Shown piece by piece: positions 26,687-35,941 of a stretch of 64,000 nucleotides of DNA. Within the stretch, counting starts at the first letter, position 1, and every line of letters starts with the position of its first letter. The stretch is from Deltaproteobacteria bacterium (GTDB lineage: Bacteria; Myxococcota_A; UBA796; UBA2385). Below the pieces are notes generated by a model, which saw only the letters and a program-made list of their open reading frames with translations, was not told where the DNA came from and ran no database searches. The stretch spans positions 1-64,000 of the forward strand of contig JAGYJW010000018.1 in assembly GCA_018401435.1 (NCBI GenBank). The letters are read 5' to 3'. The position numbers were made by a program, and so were the translations under genes.

Positions 26687-28603
26687 TCAGCGCGGCCCGG
26701 ACCGCCTGGCCCAGGCTGCGGGGGTCCAGGCGGCCGGCGTGTCCAGCGGGCCCCGCGCGGCCGCCTCCAGCAGCTCCGCAAAATAGCGCCAGGGTCGCAG
26801 GCCCAGGCGTTGGCAACCCAAGCTCAGGCCCACCCACAGCAGGGCCGTCTCCAGCTGCTCCTCGTCCAGGATGCGCCAGGCAGGCTTGGGCTCCAGGCCC
26901 GTGCCCCCCATCTTGGGATCGGGCAGGACCTTGCCGTCTGGACCGACGGGCTGAAGTGCGGTCCAGGCGTCCACGCCAAAGGCCACGGCGCGGCCAAAGG
27001 CGTCATCTGGCTGCAGGAATTCTGCGCGGCGCGCCTGCAACCAGGCCTGCAAGCTGGCGGCGGCCGCTCCCAGGGCTGCGAGGTCGGGATCGGGGGTCCA
27101 AGCCTTGGCGAGGCCGAAGGCGAGGTGCAGCCCCGCCGCTGCCTCCTGGGGATGGGTGGGCAGGGCCAGGGCGAGGCGGCGCCGCAACGACTTCAGGGTG
27201 CCGCGGCGGGTCCAGCCCAGGTGATCCCGCAGCCAGCCCTCCGCCACCGCTCCCCCGCTGGCGGCCCCCTCGCAGAGGGCCAGGCCCGGGTCCGCCGGTC
27301 CGCCGGCATCTGGCTTGAAAACAAGCACCAGGTCTTCGTTGTCCGTTATTGCAAATACGCCGCCGGCCCGTTGCTTGTGGCCATGCTGCACCATCAGGCT
27401 GGCTGGCCGGCTGTCCACGCTTCGCTTGGCCTTCTTGAGCCGGTCGCGCTGGGCCTGCACGACCGGAGCGACGGCCAGGGCGACCTTGTCCAGCAGCTGG
27501 GCGAGCTGGGCCGGGCGCAGGGCCAGGCCCAGGCGGACCAGCAGGCGGGCCTGCTCGGCCAGGATGCTCGCGTCGGTGTAGCGGGCCTCGATCAGGCGGG
27601 CCACCGCGCCATTGCCCAGCGGCAGGCCCCCAGCGACAAAGGCCGGCCAGCGGGCCTTGACGGCTTCCAGATCCGGTCGGATGGGGCAGCGGAACCAGCC
27701 CTCGTGCACCCGCAGCTCTTCAAAGCGCTGGTAGCGGAAGTCCACGCGAATCACCAGGCGCTCCCGGTAGAGTTCGCGGGGGGCGCCGGCCGGGCTCTTG
27801 CGTTGGTCCGGAGCCAGCTCTGCCCACTGTTCGACCACCTTGAGGGGCTGGACCTCGGGCGGCGCGGGCGGCTCGTCCCCGGGGCGGGCGCGGGCGGGCG
27901 CGGGCCGCTGCCCCGGCTGATGGGCGGGAAGTCGAAGAGGCCCTCCAGCCCGCTGGTGCCCGTGGCCCCGGCCGGGCGCGCGGCCAGGTTGAACTGGATG
28001 CGCGTGCCCCCGGTGGGCAGGTCTCCCTGGGCGCGGGGGCCCTCGGCGGGCTTGTCGGCCTCGTCGGTGGAGACCCCGAAGCGGGCGCCGCGCACCGTGG
28101 GATCGCCGGGGGCTGGGGAATCGCAGCGTCGGGGTTTGTGGCCGCCCCCACGCGGGCGCCGCCGACGGTGGGATCGCCCGGGGCTTTTGCGGGATGGCGT
28201 CGTCGGGGCTGCGGGGGACGGCCCCACCCGCGCGCCCGACACGGTTGGATCGCCGGGAATGCGCTCTACTGCATCATCTTCAGCCGGACCCCGATCGGCC
28301 CCCAGCCGGGCGGCTGACAGGGGCGGATCTCCGGGCAGGCGCTCGGGAGATCGGCTGCTTCGCCAGCGGGGGCGATCGGCCCCCAGGCGGGCGCCGGCCA
28401 TGGGCGGATCGCCGGGTGCGACCTCTCGCTTGGGCGCGGGCACCGGAGCGGCCGCCGGCGTGCGGGAGGTGTGGCCAGCGCCTCGACCGAGCGGCCCGGG
28501 GCGGGCCTGCGGGGCTGACCATCGCTGGCCCCGGCCGGCCAGCCCAGGGATGGGGCCGTCCTCGGGGGCGGGACGGGGGTGCAGCGGGGGTCGGGGTCGT
28601 CAA
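26687..28603 (-). CDS. PGDP..GAR repeat protein with unknown C-terminal domain, frame-shifted
   Basis: Proposed start TTG at 28603 with GGAG upstream. After a Pro/Ala-rich N-terminus come repeats of the form PGDP-[TP]-x-x-GAR-[LVF]-G: PGDPPMAGARLG, PGDPPLSAARLG, PGDPTVSGARVG, PGDPTVGGARVG, PGDPTVRGARFG, and a degenerate sixth. The fourth unit appears only in another frame, which shows an extra base near 28185-28188 and a missing one near 28115-28118. A third correction at 27877-27880 joins the repeats to a ~380-aa C-terminal domain (VVEQWAELAPDQRKSPAG ... GWFRCPIRPDLEAVKARW). No family is recognised and there is no signal peptide. Confidence 0.6.
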
Positions 28604-28686
28604 GGCAGGCTCCCTGTGGCGGGTCAGATATCCCGGAGCGTGGGCCTCCACGGCGGTTGGGGCCTCTGCCCGCCCCCGGAGGCCCG

Positions 28687-29743
28687 TTGCACGAGACCCT
28701 GCACACCCGGCTGCTGGCCCATCTTCGTCCGCTGCTGGGCCCAACGGTGGAGATTGAGGCCCTCGCGCCCCTGTCCGGCGGCGCCTGTCAGGAGCTCCAC
28801 GCCTTGCGGCTTGCGGGCCTTGCAGGCCGGCATCCCGACGCCCCCGCGCAGGGCTCCTGGCGCCTGGCCTTGCGGGCGGACGCCACCAGCAGCCTGCCGG
28901 GCAGCTTGCCGCGCTCCGCGGAATTCCCGGTGATCCAGGCTGCGGTGCGGGCGGGCGTGCCCACGCCCCAGGCCCGCTTTCTCATGGCCGATCTGCCGCG
29001 CCCAGGCGCCAGCGCCTACTGCTTGGATTGGGTGGAGGGGGAGGCCATCGGCGCCCGGGTGCTGCGCCAGCCGGCCCTGGCCGCAGCGCGGGCGCGCCTG
29101 CCCGACCAGCTCGGGGCGGCCCGCGGCGGGTGCACGGGTGACCCCTGCCACCGACCCCGATCTGCCCCTGAAGCACCGCGATGACAGCGCCAGCCAGCGC
29201 GCTTTGCGCGATCTGCGCGCCAGCCTCGACGCCCTGCCCGAGCCCCAGCCGGGGTTGGAGCTGGCGCTGGCCTGGCTGGATGCCCACCGCCCCGAAGATG
29301 GGCCCAACGGCCTCGTTCACGGCGACTTCCGCACCGGAAACTTCGTGGTGGGTCCCCAGGGCCTGGTGGCGGTCCTGGACTGGGAATTCGCCCGCTGGGG
29401 CGACCCCATGGACGATCTGGGATGGCTGTGCATGCGGGATTGGCGCTTTGGAGCGCTCAACCGCCCGGCCGGCGGGCTGGCCACCCGCGCCCGCTTCTAC
29501 CAGGCCTATGCCGACGCCAGCGGGCGCCCTGTCGATCCCGATCGCGTGCGCTGGTGGGAGATCGCCGCCAACCTGCGCTGGGGCACGGGCGCCGTCTACC
29601 AGGGACTCCGCTACATGATGGGCGAGACGCGCGATCTCGAGATGTTGGCCATCCCCCGGCGGGTGGCCGAGATGAGCTTCGAGGCCCTGCGCCTGATCGA
29701 CCAGGGGCGCCCCGACCTCCCGATTTTTCACCCCACCCCCTGA
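28687..29743 (+). CDS. aminoglycoside phosphotransferase (APH)-fold kinase, frame-shifted
   Basis: The TTG start at 28687 follows GGAGG and gives MHETLHTRLLAHL. The N-lobe has PLSGGACQELHALRL, and the C-lobe has the Brenner-type catalytic loop LVHGDFRTGNF and the metal site VLDWEFARWGDPMDDLGW, so both lobes are well preserved. The frame breaks between 29121 and 29138. Adding one C (CGCGGC to CGCGGCC) and one G (GGG to GGGG) gives a continuous ...GAARGRVHGVTPATDP. APH-fold proteins of this branch often act in lipid or acyl-CoA metabolism and pair with DUF6285, as here. It is divergent from the repeat protein. Confidence 0.78.
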
Positions 29744-29751
29744 GGCCGCCC

Positions 29752-30171
29752 ATGCAGGATCTCCCCGACCGCAACGTGCTGCTGCAAGCGGTGGCCGGCT
29801 TTCTCCACCAGGATGTGGTGCCGCAGGTCGCCGATCGCGCCCTGGCCTTCCGGCTGCGCATCGCCGCTCACCTGGTGGCCACGGTCGCCCGAGAGCTGCT
29901 GGGGGAGGAGGCCGAGGACGCCGCCCAGCTGGCCCGGCTCTCGGCGCTGTTGGGAGAGGCGCCCCCACAAGCCGGCGGGGGTCGGGACCTGCGCCACGCT
30001 GCGATTCGCGGCGGAACCGATCGCCTGGTGGAGCGTATCCGAAGCGCCGACCCCGACAGCGAGCAGGCCCTGGCGCTGCAGCACCTCGTACAGGCCGATC
30101 TGCGCGCCAAACTCGCGGTGATCAACCCCGGCTTCGACCTCTCCGCCGACATCGAATCCGACCCGGACTGA
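29752..30171 (+). CDS. DUF6285-like protein
   Basis: 139 aa, ATG 8 bp after the APH gene stop. The sequence LLQAVAGFLHQDVVPQVADRALAFRLRIAAHLVATVARELL fits DUF6285, small helical proteins usually found directly beside an APH-like phosphotransferase and often with an acyl-CoA dehydrogenase. No acyl-CoA dehydrogenase is present here. The C-terminal half (LVQADLRAKLAVINPGFDLS) is also typical of the family. Molecular function is unknown; a tight partnership with the kinase is inferred from spacing. Confidence 0.7.
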   Translation: MQDLPDRNVLLQAVAGFLHQDVVPQVADRALAFRLRIAAHLVATVARELLGEEAEDAAQLARLSALLGEAPPQAGGGRDLRHAAIRGGTDRLVERIRSADPDSEQALALQHLVQADLRAKLAVINPGFDLSADIESDPD

Positions 30172-30207
30172 AGGCGCTTCCGGCGACGGCGCGCCCCGGC
30201 CTGTGCC

Positions 30208-30942
30208 ATGCTCTGCTGGATGTTGATCCTCCTCGCCATGCTGGCCTGTGGTGGCCCCTCGGTCAGCTCCGACGGGCTGCGCCCCACGGCCCTCAACGAC
30301 AGCGGCGATCAGCCCACCGCGCAGATCGCCGCATCGTCCACGGCCTATGGCCCCTGCGTCACCGACGCCTCTTGCGATCCGGGGGAGGCCTGCACCACCG
30401 TGCCGGGCTTTGCCTCGCCCTACTGCGCTCCGGCCTGCGATCCCGAGGGCGAGCTCGCGCAACAGCAGCAGGCTTGTGATCGGCTGGAGGGAGTCGCGAC
30501 CACCTGCCTTTCCACCGGGCGCTGCGCTCGGGAGTGCGGCGACCCCGACAGCTGCCCCGACGCCCTCGCCTGCCAGCCGGAGGCTCCGGTGGGGCCGGTC
30601 TGCGCGGGCGAAGAGTTGGGCCAGGCCGGCTTCTATGGGACCTGCACCCATCCCATGACCGAAGGGCCCGACTGCCCTGCAGAGTCCAGCTGCTTTGGCG
30701 GCAGCTTGCTGGGCATCGACAACGGCGTGTGTCTGCCCTGGTGCGACAGCGGCGCCTGTCCCGAGGTTCCCGAGGATGTGCGCGGGGCCACGCCCCTCTG
30801 CTATGATGTGCGCAGCTACGGCTTCGACCACCCGATGTGCGTGCTGCTCTGCGTGCCCGCCTCGGCAGAATGCCCCGACGGCCAGACCTGCTTGGACTAT
30901 GGCGGCGTGGGCATCTGCGCTCCGGAGGGCTTCCACTTCTGA
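30208..30942 (+). CDS. cysteine-rich lipoprotein
   Basis: 244 aa. MLCWMLILLAMLACGG supplies a signal peptide and lipobox (MLAC). The mature part has about 20 Cys in short EGF-like or Dickkopf-like spacing (CVTDASCDPGEAC, CAPACDPEGE, CARECGDPDSCPDALAC), so it should be heavily disulfide-bonded on the cell surface or in the periplasm. It ends one base before the start of the cytochrome gene, forming the head of an operon that runs to the patatin gene. Confidence 0.78.
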   Translation: MLCWMLILLAMLACGGPSVSSDGLRPTALNDSGDQPTAQIAASSTAYGPCVTDASCDPGEACTTVPGFASPYCAPACDPEGELAQQQQACDRLEGVATTCLSTGRCARECGDPDSCPDALACQPEAPVGPVCAGEELGQAGFYGTCTHPMTEGPDCPAESSCFGGSLLGIDNGVCLPWCDSGACPEVPEDVRGATPLCYDVRSYGFDHPMCVLLCVPASAECPDGQTCLDYGGVGICAPEGFHF

Positions 30943-30943
30943 G

Positions 30944-32320
30944 ATGCTGCCCCTGCTCCCCATCTTCGCCGGGCTGCTGACGCCGGTTGCCCAGGCCCGC
31001 CCCGAGGCCCCGGCCCTGCTGTGCGCGGTCTACCCCGACGCCCCGACCTGCGCGGCTGGGGTGGCCCGCTGCGTGAGCTGCCACAGCCTGGCGGGGCCCC
31101 CCGCCCACAACGCCTATGGGCTGGACCTGGTCGCGGCGCGGGATGGGGCGCTGCCCTTCGCCGAAGACCTCCCCCGTGCGCTGGCCGCCATCGAAGGGCT
31201 GGACTCCGATGGCGACGGGGTCAGCAACCTCGACGAGCTGTTGGTGGGGACCGAGCCGGGCTTCGACAGCACCGTCGAAGCCGAGTGTGCCGCCCAGACG
31301 GACTTCGACAACGCAAGCTACCTGGTGGGCAAGTACGATCCTGCATTTGCCTGGCGCCGGGTGATGTTGGACTTCTGCGGGCGCAGCCCCCGATACGACG
31401 AGGTCATCGCCTTTCGGGCCAGCGACAACCCCGTGGGAGCGGTGCGGGACACGCTGTCGGCCTGCCTGGAATCGCCCTATTGGGACGCCGTTCTGGAAGA
31501 GCTGGCCATCGGTGTGATCGAGCCCACGGGTCCGGCGACCGACTTCAACATCCTCGGCAACTGGGCCTGGGACCTGCGTCTCTACGCCTACGCGATGAGC
31601 GGCGACCGGGACGCGGCCGAGGTGATGACCGCCACCTATCTCGTGGTGGAGGAGCCTGCCGGAAGCGGGCGCCTGGTCGAGATTCCCGACCCCCGCACCG
31701 AGGGGGAGGCCTACGCCCAGCCCCTGGCCGCCCAGGACCGCTTCGGCGTCTTGACCACCCGGTTCTCCCTGGCGATGCGGGTGATGTTCGCCGACGTGCC
31801 CCGGACCCTGGCTGCCCACTGGTACAAGCGCTTGCTGGGCCTCGACATCGCGCGCAGCGAGGGCCTCTACCCCATCGATGAGTTGGACGGCGAGCTGCCC
31901 TGGCCCGCCTCCTTGGATGTGGACGACAAGGGAGTCTGGCAGGAGGGCTGCGCGGCCTGCCACAGCACCTTGGATGGCTTGTCCTATCCCTGGGTGCGCT
32001 ACAACGGAATCGATCTGGAGGGCGATACGACGGCGACCTACCTGCCGGAACGGGCGGCCGACCTGCTGCCCACCGACGGCGGGTGGATCTTCGGGCGCCC
32101 GGTGCGGGGTCCCGAGGCCTGGGTGGCCGAGGCCGTCGCCTCGGACGCCTTCGCCCGGCAGACCACCCGGGTCTTCTGGCGACAGGCCTTTCACCGCGAC
32201 CCCTACTCTTGCGAAGAGGCTGCCTTCGACCGCCTGTGGACCACCTTCCGCGACCAGGGTCGCAACGTCGAGAGCCTGCTGGCCGAGCTGGTCCTCCTCG
32301 ACGCCTACGGGACGCCATGA
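30944..32320 (+). CDS. periplasmic di-haem-type c-cytochrome with DUF1585/1588-like C-terminus
   Basis: 458 aa. A weak signal peptide (MLPLLPIFAGLLTPVAQA) is followed by two CxxCH haem sites, CVSCH at residues 43-47 and CAACH at 336-340. A thrombospondin-3-type Ca loop (LDSDGDGVSNLDELLVGTE) lies near residue 90. The C-terminus (FWRQAFHRDPYSCEEAAF ... LVLLDAYGTP) resembles the DUF1588/DUF1585 part of planctomycete and myxobacterial cytochrome proteins that travel with DUF1501. It is likely an extracytoplasmic redox enzyme or electron carrier; the substrate is unknown. The ATG overlaps the next operon step (ATGA at 32317). Confidence 0.75.
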   Translation: MLPLLPIFAGLLTPVAQARPEAPALLCAVYPDAPTCAAGVARCVSCHSLAGPPAHNAYGLDLVAARDGALPFAEDLPRALAAIEGLDSDGDGVSNLDELLVGTEPGFDSTVEAECAAQTDFDNASYLVGKYDPAFAWRRVMLDFCGRSPRYDEVIAFRASDNPVGAVRDTLSACLESPYWDAVLEELAIGVIEPTGPATDFNILGNWAWDLRLYAYAMSGDRDAAEVMTATYLVVEEPAGSGRLVEIPDPRTEGEAYAQPLAAQDRFGVLTTRFSLAMRVMFADVPRTLAAHWYKRLLGLDIARSEGLYPIDELDGELPWPASLDVDDKGVWQEGCAACHSTLDGLSYPWVRYNGIDLEGDTTATYLPERAADLLPTDGGWIFGRPVRGPEAWVAEAVASDAFARQTTRVFWRQAFHRDPYSCEEAAFDRLWTTFRDQGRNVESLLAELVLLDAYGTP

Positions 32321-32949
32321 AGCGCCTGCTGCCCGCCTTGCTGCTGCTGGCTCCGGGCTGCGGGCCGGCCTTCGATGCCGATCCGGGCCAGTCTGTCGAC
32401 CCCATCCGGGCCCAGCCCGAGGCGGCGCCCACCGGCCATGCCGCCGCGGCGCGGGCCGACCTGCGCATCAAGCGCTGGCGTCAGCTCTCCTTGGACCTCC
32501 AGGGCGCCCTGGAGCTGACCGCCGACGAGATCTGCAGGGAGACCGGCAACTTCGACTGCACCCGCCTGCATGTCGCCCAGCTGGGTGGAGTCAGCATCGA
32601 TCATGCGCTCTACGAGCCCATCGATTGGTGGACCGTGACCACCGGGCTGAGCATGGAGCGGGTGGTATTGCAGGCCTGCTGGAACCGCCTGGAGAAGGAC
32701 CGCGTCGCCGATGCGCCCGTGGTCTTCGGCCACGTCCCGCCGACAGGCCTGGGGGCCACCGACGCGGATCTGGATGCACAATCGGTCGAGCTCTGGCGCC
32801 GGCTGCTCGCCCGTGACCCCAGCGCCGACGAGCTGGGCGAGGCCCGCGCCCTGCACCGGGCCAATGTCGAGAGCGGCGCATCGGATGCAGATTGGGCGGT
32901 CCTCCTCTGCTTCTCCCTCGCCACCAGCTCCGAGCACCTGTTGTACTGA
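32317..32949 (+). CDS. lipoprotein of the cytochrome-DUF1501 operon
   Basis: 210 aa. MKRLLPALLLLAPGCGP gives a signal and lipobox (APGC). The mature protein is mostly helical (RIKRWRQLSLDLQGALELT, WRRLLARDPSADELGEARA), with two Cys in EICRETGNFDCTRL that could pair. The C-terminal part resembles the helical tail seen in cytochrome-associated DUF proteins. Its ATG overlaps the cytochrome stop (ATGA) and its stop overlaps the DUF1501 start (TGATG), so all three are translated together and probably form a complex. Confidence 0.72.
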   Translation: MKRLLPALLLLAPGCGPAFDADPGQSVDPIRAQPEAAPTGHAAAARADLRIKRWRQLSLDLQGALELTADEICRETGNFDCTRLHVAQLGGVSIDHALYEPIDWWTVTTGLSMERVVLQACWNRLEKDRVADAPVVFGHVPPTGLGATDADLDAQSVELWRRLLARDPSADELGEARALHRANVESGASDADWAVLLCFSLATSSEHLLY

Positions 32950-34466
32950 TGCCAGCCCTCAACCGCCGCCAGCTCCTGTCCGCCTTGATCGCCTCGGGCG
33001 CCGCCGCGGGCGTGGGGGCCAGCCTGCCATTTGGGCGCCGCGTGGCGAGGGCCGACGCCGATCCCGACGACCCGCGCTTTCTGGTGGTGATGGGCTGCTT
33101 TGGCGGCGCCAGCATGTTGGATTGCTTCATGCCGGTGGACAGCAGCGAGGCCCGGACCCAACCCGGTCGGGGCACGGTATTCGCCTACCCCACGGTGCAA
33201 CCCGACGGGTCGCAGATTCGATGTGTGGACCGCGGCACTCCGCGGGCCTTCCTCGACCGCTTCCGCGACCAGATGGTGGTGATGGCCACCCAATCCAGCA
33301 GCGTGAACCACCAGGCCGCACAGCAGCGTTGGGTATCGGGTCGGGATGCCTTGAATGGGCGCACCATGGCCGAGCTGGTGGCCGAGGGCCATGGCGTCGA
33401 CCGGGCGCTGCCCAACGTCAACATGGGCAAGGGTGGCTATGCCGCCCAAGGCAGCGACCCCGGGCTGGCCCCCCGCTACCGGGGCCAGGTGGTCACAAAC
33501 CCCGTCGTCTTTGCGTTGTCCACCCACGGGCACGCCGGGGTCATCCCGGTGGGGGGTGAGGGGCTTCAGGATCCCGACCAGCGGGGCCTGCTCATCGACC
33601 AGGCGCGAGCCTTCCGCGAGGGTGTGCTCGAGACGGGCAGCCCCTTCGCCCGGACCTTCGCCTCCAGCCGGCGTCGCCAGGAGCTGCTGCTGTCCCGCCG
33701 GGACTCCGATCCGCGCCTGGAGGCCGAAGATCTCGTGCAGCGGCTGCTCTTTGTGCCCGATCTGGGGGACCTCTTCCCGCTGTCGGCCTATGGGCTGCGC
33801 GCGAATGAAGAGGCCGACCTCGTTCTCAGCCAGCTGCCCAAGGCCTTTCCCGCCTCCACCAGCGGCCGGGCCGAGGATCCCTTCCAGGCCCAGGCCGCCC
33901 TGGCCTACCTGCTGTTGCGCACCGGCACCTCGGCGGCCGTCACCCTGACAGACCCGGGCGAAGACGGCTTTTTGGCCTTCGACAACTCCCACACCGACCA
34001 CCGCCGCGCCCAGGCCAGCCATTGGGACCGGGTGCTGGATGTCGCATCGCGGCTGGCGCTGCTGCTGCAAGGTGCCGAGTATGTGGACTCCGCCGGGGTC
34101 GCCACCGGGACCAGCCTGTGGGACCGCACCGTGATGGTCTTCCCCACCGAGTTCGGCCGCGACAAGTGGGACCGCGGAGCGGGGACGGGCACCGGCCACC
34201 ACCTGAACAACGGCCTGCTGGTGGTCAGCCCGCAGCTTCGGGGCAACCGGGTGCTGGGAGCGGTGGACCCCAACAACGGCTTCACCTGCGGATTCGATGC
34301 AGAGACGGGGGACCCGACGCCCTTCGAGGGCCTCAGCCCGGGCGAGGACCCTCTCTACTCCGATCCCCGCCTGCCTCCCGGCGAAGAGCTGGTCTGCGGC
34401 TCGATCCTCGACCTCGCTGGGATTCGGTTTCCCGGTCAGCAGGTGCTGCCCGCCTTGCGCGGCTGA
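32949..34466 (+). CDS. DUF1501 family protein with Tat-like signal
   Basis: 505 aa. The N-terminus LNRRQLLSALIASGAAAGVG is a Tat-type signal (NRRQLL in place of the strict SRRxFL). The alkaline-phosphatase-like DUF1501 fold is recognised from VVMGCFGGASMLDCFMP, SVNHQAAQQRW, FDNSHTDHRR and VMVFPTEFGRDKW. DUF1501 proteins are exported and routinely encoded beside c-type cytochromes; their reaction is not established. The start is set by the TGATG overlap with the lipoprotein gene. The patatin gene begins 9 bases after its stop. Confidence 0.85.
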   Translation: MPALNRRQLLSALIASGAAAGVGASLPFGRRVARADADPDDPRFLVVMGCFGGASMLDCFMPVDSSEARTQPGRGTVFAYPTVQPDGSQIRCVDRGTPRAFLDRFRDQMVVMATQSSSVNHQAAQQRWVSGRDALNGRTMAELVAEGHGVDRALPNVNMGKGGYAAQGSDPGLAPRYRGQVVTNPVVFALSTHGHAGVIPVGGEGLQDPDQRGLLIDQARAFREGVLETGSPFARTFASSRRRQELLLSRRDSDPRLEAEDLVQRLLFVPDLGDLFPLSAYGLRANEEADLVLSQLPKAFPASTSGRAEDPFQAQAALAYLLLRTGTSAAVTLTDPGEDGFLAFDNSHTDHRRAQASHWDRVLDVASRLALLLQGAEYVDSAGVATGTSLWDRTVMVFPTEFGRDKWDRGAGTGTGHHLNNGLLVVSPQLRGNRVLGAVDPNNGFTCGFDAETGDPTPFEGLSPGEDPLYSDPRLPPGEELVCGSILDLAGIRFPGQQVLPALRG

Positions 34467-34474
34467 GGGGCGCC

Positions 34475-35941
34475 GTGGGCAGCCGCAAGTCTGCTTCCTT
34501 CTCGCGGGCCCCCACCGGGATGGCCGAGGTGCTGCGGGCCTTGGACGAGGCCGACACGCAGTCCGCCTGGTTGCAGGCGGCGGAGGCCCACGACGCGCTG
34601 CTGGGCCTGGACGAATGGCGCAGAGACGATGCCTCGCCCCACCTGGACGGCGCGCTCATTCGCCAGGAGATCGCCGAATTGCAGCGCCTGCGGCGTTCGA
34701 GCGACGGCCTGGGCCTGGCCCGGGTGCTCACCGAGAGCGTCTACCGCCACCTCGCGGACCTGCGCTCGCCCGAGGTCTACGGCCTGGCCCTGAGTGGCAC
34801 CAAGCAGGTGGTGACCGACTTCCTGGACGAGGTGGAGGCCAGCTTGCGTTGGCTTGCCGAGACCCCCATTCCGGGCTTGTCGGCCGCAGATACGCGGGCC
34901 CGCTTCGAAGCGGCCTGGAAGGTCTATGGGCGCTCGGCCCTGATGCTCTCGGGCGGCGCCACCTGGGGCTTCTTTCATATTGGCGTGGTCAAGTCGCTCT
35001 TTCAGGAGGGCCTGCTGCCCGCCATCTTGTCGGGGGCCAGCACCGGCGCCATGGTGGCCGCCGGCATTGGCGCCCGCACCGACGCCGAGCTGGCCGAACT
35101 CTTCGCCCACCCCGACCGCATGCGGCGGGACGGCCTCAAGCCCGTGGGGCTGCGACGGGCCTGGGATCAGCGCGCCTGGCTCGATCCCGAGCAATTGCTC
35201 GCGGTGTTGCACCACAATGTGGGCGATTGGACCTTTGCCGAGGCCTTCGCCCGGTCGGGCCGGGCCCTCAACATCTCGGTGTCGCCCACGCGCACACGCC
35301 AGAGGCCCCGCGTGCTGTCCCACCTGACGGCCCCCGACGTGCTCGTGGCCAGCGCCGCCCTCGCCAGCAGCGCCCTGCCTGGGCTCTTCCCGGCGGTGGT
35401 CCTGGAGCAGCGCCGCGGCGACGGCAGCCGCGGCCCCTATGTTCCCAGCGAGCGGTGGGTGGATGGCTCCCTCTACGAGGACCTGCCCAAGCTTCGGTTG
35501 GCCCGCATGCACAATGTCAACCACTTCATCGTCAGCCAGACCAACCCGCACGTCGTCCCCTTTGTGCGCCACTATGGGCAGAGCGGGCTGCTGTCGGGGG
35601 TGGCGGGCCTGACCTCTGCCGCGGTGCGCACCCAGGGCGCCTATGCCGCGGAGCTGGCGAGTCGGGCCACCCGCCACAGCCGCGGCCCCCTCGGCCAGCT
35701 GGCCGACCGCGCCCAGGCCCTGGTGACCCAAGACTACCGTGGCGACATCGATGTGCATCCCCGCTTCCGTTGGGAGTTGATGGCCAAGATCGCCGTGAAT
35801 CCCAGCGCCGAAGACCTGCGTGTCTTCATCGCCGAGGGCGAGCGCGCGACCTGGCCCCAGCTGGCCCGAATCCGCAACGAGACGCGCCTGGGGCGGGTCT
35901 TCCAGGATTGCGTCGCCCGACTGGCGGGCCCTGGCCGCTGA
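34475..35941 (+). CDS. DUF3336-patatin phospholipase
   Basis: 488 aa from a GTG with GAGGGG upstream. Residues 15-135 match DUF3336 (WLQAAEAHDALLGLDEWRRD, GLALSGTKQVVTDFLDEVE). The patatin domain follows, with the oxyanion Gly-rich loop LSGGATWGFFHIGVVKSL, the nucleophile elbow GASTG and the catalytic Asp in VDGSLYEDLP. This layout matches intracellular lipases and phospholipases related to yeast Tgl triacylglycerol lipases. No signal peptide, so it is probably cytoplasmic or membrane-associated, unlike the secreted genes before it. Its stop abuts that of the Dph6-like gene. Confidence 0.85.
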   Translation: MGSRKSASFSRAPTGMAEVLRALDEADTQSAWLQAAEAHDALLGLDEWRRDDASPHLDGALIRQEIAELQRLRRSSDGLGLARVLTESVYRHLADLRSPEVYGLALSGTKQVVTDFLDEVEASLRWLAETPIPGLSAADTRARFEAAWKVYGRSALMLSGGATWGFFHIGVVKSLFQEGLLPAILSGASTGAMVAAGIGARTDAELAELFAHPDRMRRDGLKPVGLRRAWDQRAWLDPEQLLAVLHHNVGDWTFAEAFARSGRALNISVSPTRTRQRPRVLSHLTAPDVLVASAALASSALPGLFPAVVLEQRRGDGSRGPYVPSERWVDGSLYEDLPKLRLARMHNVNHFIVSQTNPHVVPFVRHYGQSGLLSGVAGLTSAAVRTQGAYAAELASRATRHSRGPLGQLADRAQALVTQDYRGDIDVHPRFRWELMAKIAVNPSAEDLRVFIAEGERATWPQLARIRNETRLGRVFQDCVARLAGPGR

